From Methylophilus sp. 13 (lineage in GTDB: Bacteria; Pseudomonadota; Gammaproteobacteria; Burkholderiales; Methylophilaceae), in NCBI RefSeq assembly GCF_015354335.1, contig NZ_JADKYR010000004.1, positions 247,532 to 311,531 of the forward strand: a DNA stretch of 64,000 nucleotides, written 5' to 3'. The notes under the pieces were generated by a model. That model was not told the origin of the DNA. It saw nothing but the letters and a program-made list of their open reading frames with translations, and made no database searches. Positions 63,093 to 64,000 of the stretch are shown here, one piece after another. Each line of letters starts with the position of its first letter. The stretch's first letter is position 1. Both the position numbers and the translations under genes were made by a program.

Positions 63093-63365
63093 ATGGATGA
63101 TCTGGAAATTAAGGCAGTCACAAAATCACGTGGAAGACCTAGAAAAGATGTGCAATTAGATAGTGCAGCCCGCCAGCGGCTGACGCGGGGTAAAGCGCAT
63201 AGTGCTTTCCTCATGGAGTCTGATTTAATCAAGTCCAGACAGTTGATCAAAGACATGAGTACGTCCAACCTGATCTCGTTACTACCAAAATTGATGGCTG
63301 GAAAATGGAAAATAGCGGTTGAAACAGTCTGTACTGAGCTTGTTAACCGGGTGAATACTAAATAA
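63093..63365 (+). CDS. Small AT-hook-like DNA-binding protein
   Basis: 90 residues. An AT-hook-like motif SRGRPRKDVQ is followed by a basic helix (ARQRLTRGKAHSAFLMESDLIKSRQLIKDM). This layout resembles small plasmid and ICE regulators. ATG 63093 has GGAG upstream; the ATG at 63081 overlaps that ribosome site. Palindromes GTTAC-N-GTAAC flank its own promoter and a variant lies before the next gene, so autoregulation and control of the next gene are inferred. Confidence 0.72.
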   Translation: MDDLEIKAVTKSRGRPRKDVQLDSAARQRLTRGKAHSAFLMESDLIKSRQLIKDMSTSNLISLLPKLMAGKWKIAVETVCTELVNRVNTK

Positions 63366-63366
63366 T

Positions 63367-63377
63367 GTGACAGTAAC
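63367..63377 (+). promoter_or_regulatory. Third GTTACNGTAAC-like site
   Basis: GTGACAGTAAC, one mismatch from the palindromes at 63017 and 63064. It lies 22 bases before the ATG of the next gene, directly after the AT-hook-like gene. Confidence 0.5.
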
Positions 63378-63398
63378 AAAAAATATGCGGGAGGAATC

Positions 63399-64000
63399 AT
63401 GCTGCTTAACGAGCTGGGTAATTTTAAATACGTCATGCTGTTTATGCTGATTCCTATCAGCAACCTGTGGATGAATGGGTTTGTTGCAGGCGCGGTCTGG
63501 ATAGGTATCCTGGTGTATGTGGTTCCACCCGTGTTGGCTTATGTGCTTGATCGCTATGAGGTGGGGCAGTCAAATCAAATACATTCACCCCGGCATCATT
63601 CTCAACAAGTAAGAAGAGCGCCGCGATTCAATCATGAGGGTATATTGGGTGGGGCAATGATCGCCAGCAAATTGCATCAACATTTGCATGACAATCCAAT
63701 TACTGATATTGAGCTGTCTGACAATAGCCACTCTTACTCGCAAAGGTCTGCTGCATGGGACGCTTGGGAAAGCGAAAACACCAATTATGCGCATGACATT
63801 TCCAGTCCCATAACAGACACCACAGATGATTGGCATCATTTTCACGCTCAAGATTTTAGTCATTATGATGATTTTGATAACTATGGAAGCAATCCGGCCA
63901 ATGGACTCCCAATGATGGACAGTTCAACTGATATTCATGGGAACATGTTTGGCACAAACTCAATGGATGATACGTTTACCAGCGCCACTTGGGATAGCAT
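63399..64000 (+). CDS. Membrane protein of the element (3' end outside window)
   Basis: Open to the end of the window, 200 codons seen. Two membrane helices at about residues 10-55 (MLFMLIPISNLWMNGFVAGA and WIGILVYVVPPVLAYVL), then a hydrophilic domain very rich in His, Asp, Ser and Asn. GGGAGGA precedes the ATG. Not recognised. It may belong to a transfer or maintenance operon that continues to the right. Confidence 0.65.
   Translation, partial: MLLNELGNFKYVMLFMLIPISNLWMNGFVAGAVWIGILVYVVPPVLAYVLDRYEVGQSNQIHSPRHHSQQVRRAPRFNHEGILGGAMIASKLHQHLHDNPITDIELSDNSHSYSQRSAAWDAWESENTNYAHDISSPITDTTDDWHHFHAQDFSHYDDFDNYGSNPANGLPMMDSSTDIHGNMFGTNSMDDTFTSATWDS

Overview
The window reads as a betaproteobacterial chromosome, tentatively Methylophilaceae (Nitrosomonadales). 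This is inferred from gene content and codon style; no rRNA or other marker gene is present. Bases 1-48.6 kb are moderately GC-rich and densely coded. From about 48.6 kb to the end the DNA is visibly AT-richer and consists of accessory modules.

Core part. 0-9 kb: haem A synthesis (ctaA, ctaB), a lipoprotein Cu/Zn superoxide dismutase, two tandem membrane fatty-acid desaturases, a PsiF-repeat protein, a secreted sorbosone-dehydrogenase/NHL fusion, and an AraC regulator next to a zinc alcohol dehydrogenase. 9.6-14.9 kb: a MarR-controlled FUSC-type efflux operon whose two promoter regions carry the same 15-bp-period operator. 15-21.4 kb: a ChaA-type antiporter, a DedA-rhodanese fusion and an RND pump with its adaptor. 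21.5-25.2 kb: a DUF202 protein, RelA, a DUF1328 protein and a secreted protein of unknown function.

25.3-34.8 kb: an OmpR-type two-component system stands divergent to a tight nine-gene operon (HAD phosphatase, class III aminotransferase, arginase-like protein, two small SMR/EamA transporters, alpha/beta hydrolase, acyl carrier protein, ketosynthase, BioF2-type GNAT). The shared promoter region holds two 11-bp-period direct-repeat boxes in opposite orientation, one facing each side. I read the operon as a dedicated pathway for an N-acylated amine or aminolipid; the product is unknown. 35-46.2 kb: a BLUF-EAL photoreceptor, an MdtABC-like RND system with its outer-membrane factor, and a MOSC protein. 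46.4-48.6 kb: a molybdopterin oxidoreductase.

Accessory part. 48.8-55.9 kb: a six-gene minus-strand operon from one near-consensus promoter. In transcription order it encodes a metallo-beta-lactamase-fold protein, an E2-E1-JAB triple-domain protein, a patatin-like phospholipase, a second MBL-fold protein, a four-helix membrane protein and a small protein with a HEPN RNase motif. It resembles the ubiquitin-like and effector parts of type II CBASS but has no CD-NTase, so it is the best candidate here for an undescribed defence system. A gene of unknown function (56.2 kb), an SDR gene remnant and a terminator follow.

At 57.64 kb a 3' fragment of tRNA-Arg(CCG) forms the left attachment site of an integrative element that continues past the window end. 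The element carries a tyrosine integrase, an array of seven related palindromes across 1.2 kb, a minus-strand set of small unknown genes, an XRE regulator, a lipoprotein, an apparently autoregulated AT-hook-like protein and a truncated membrane protein.
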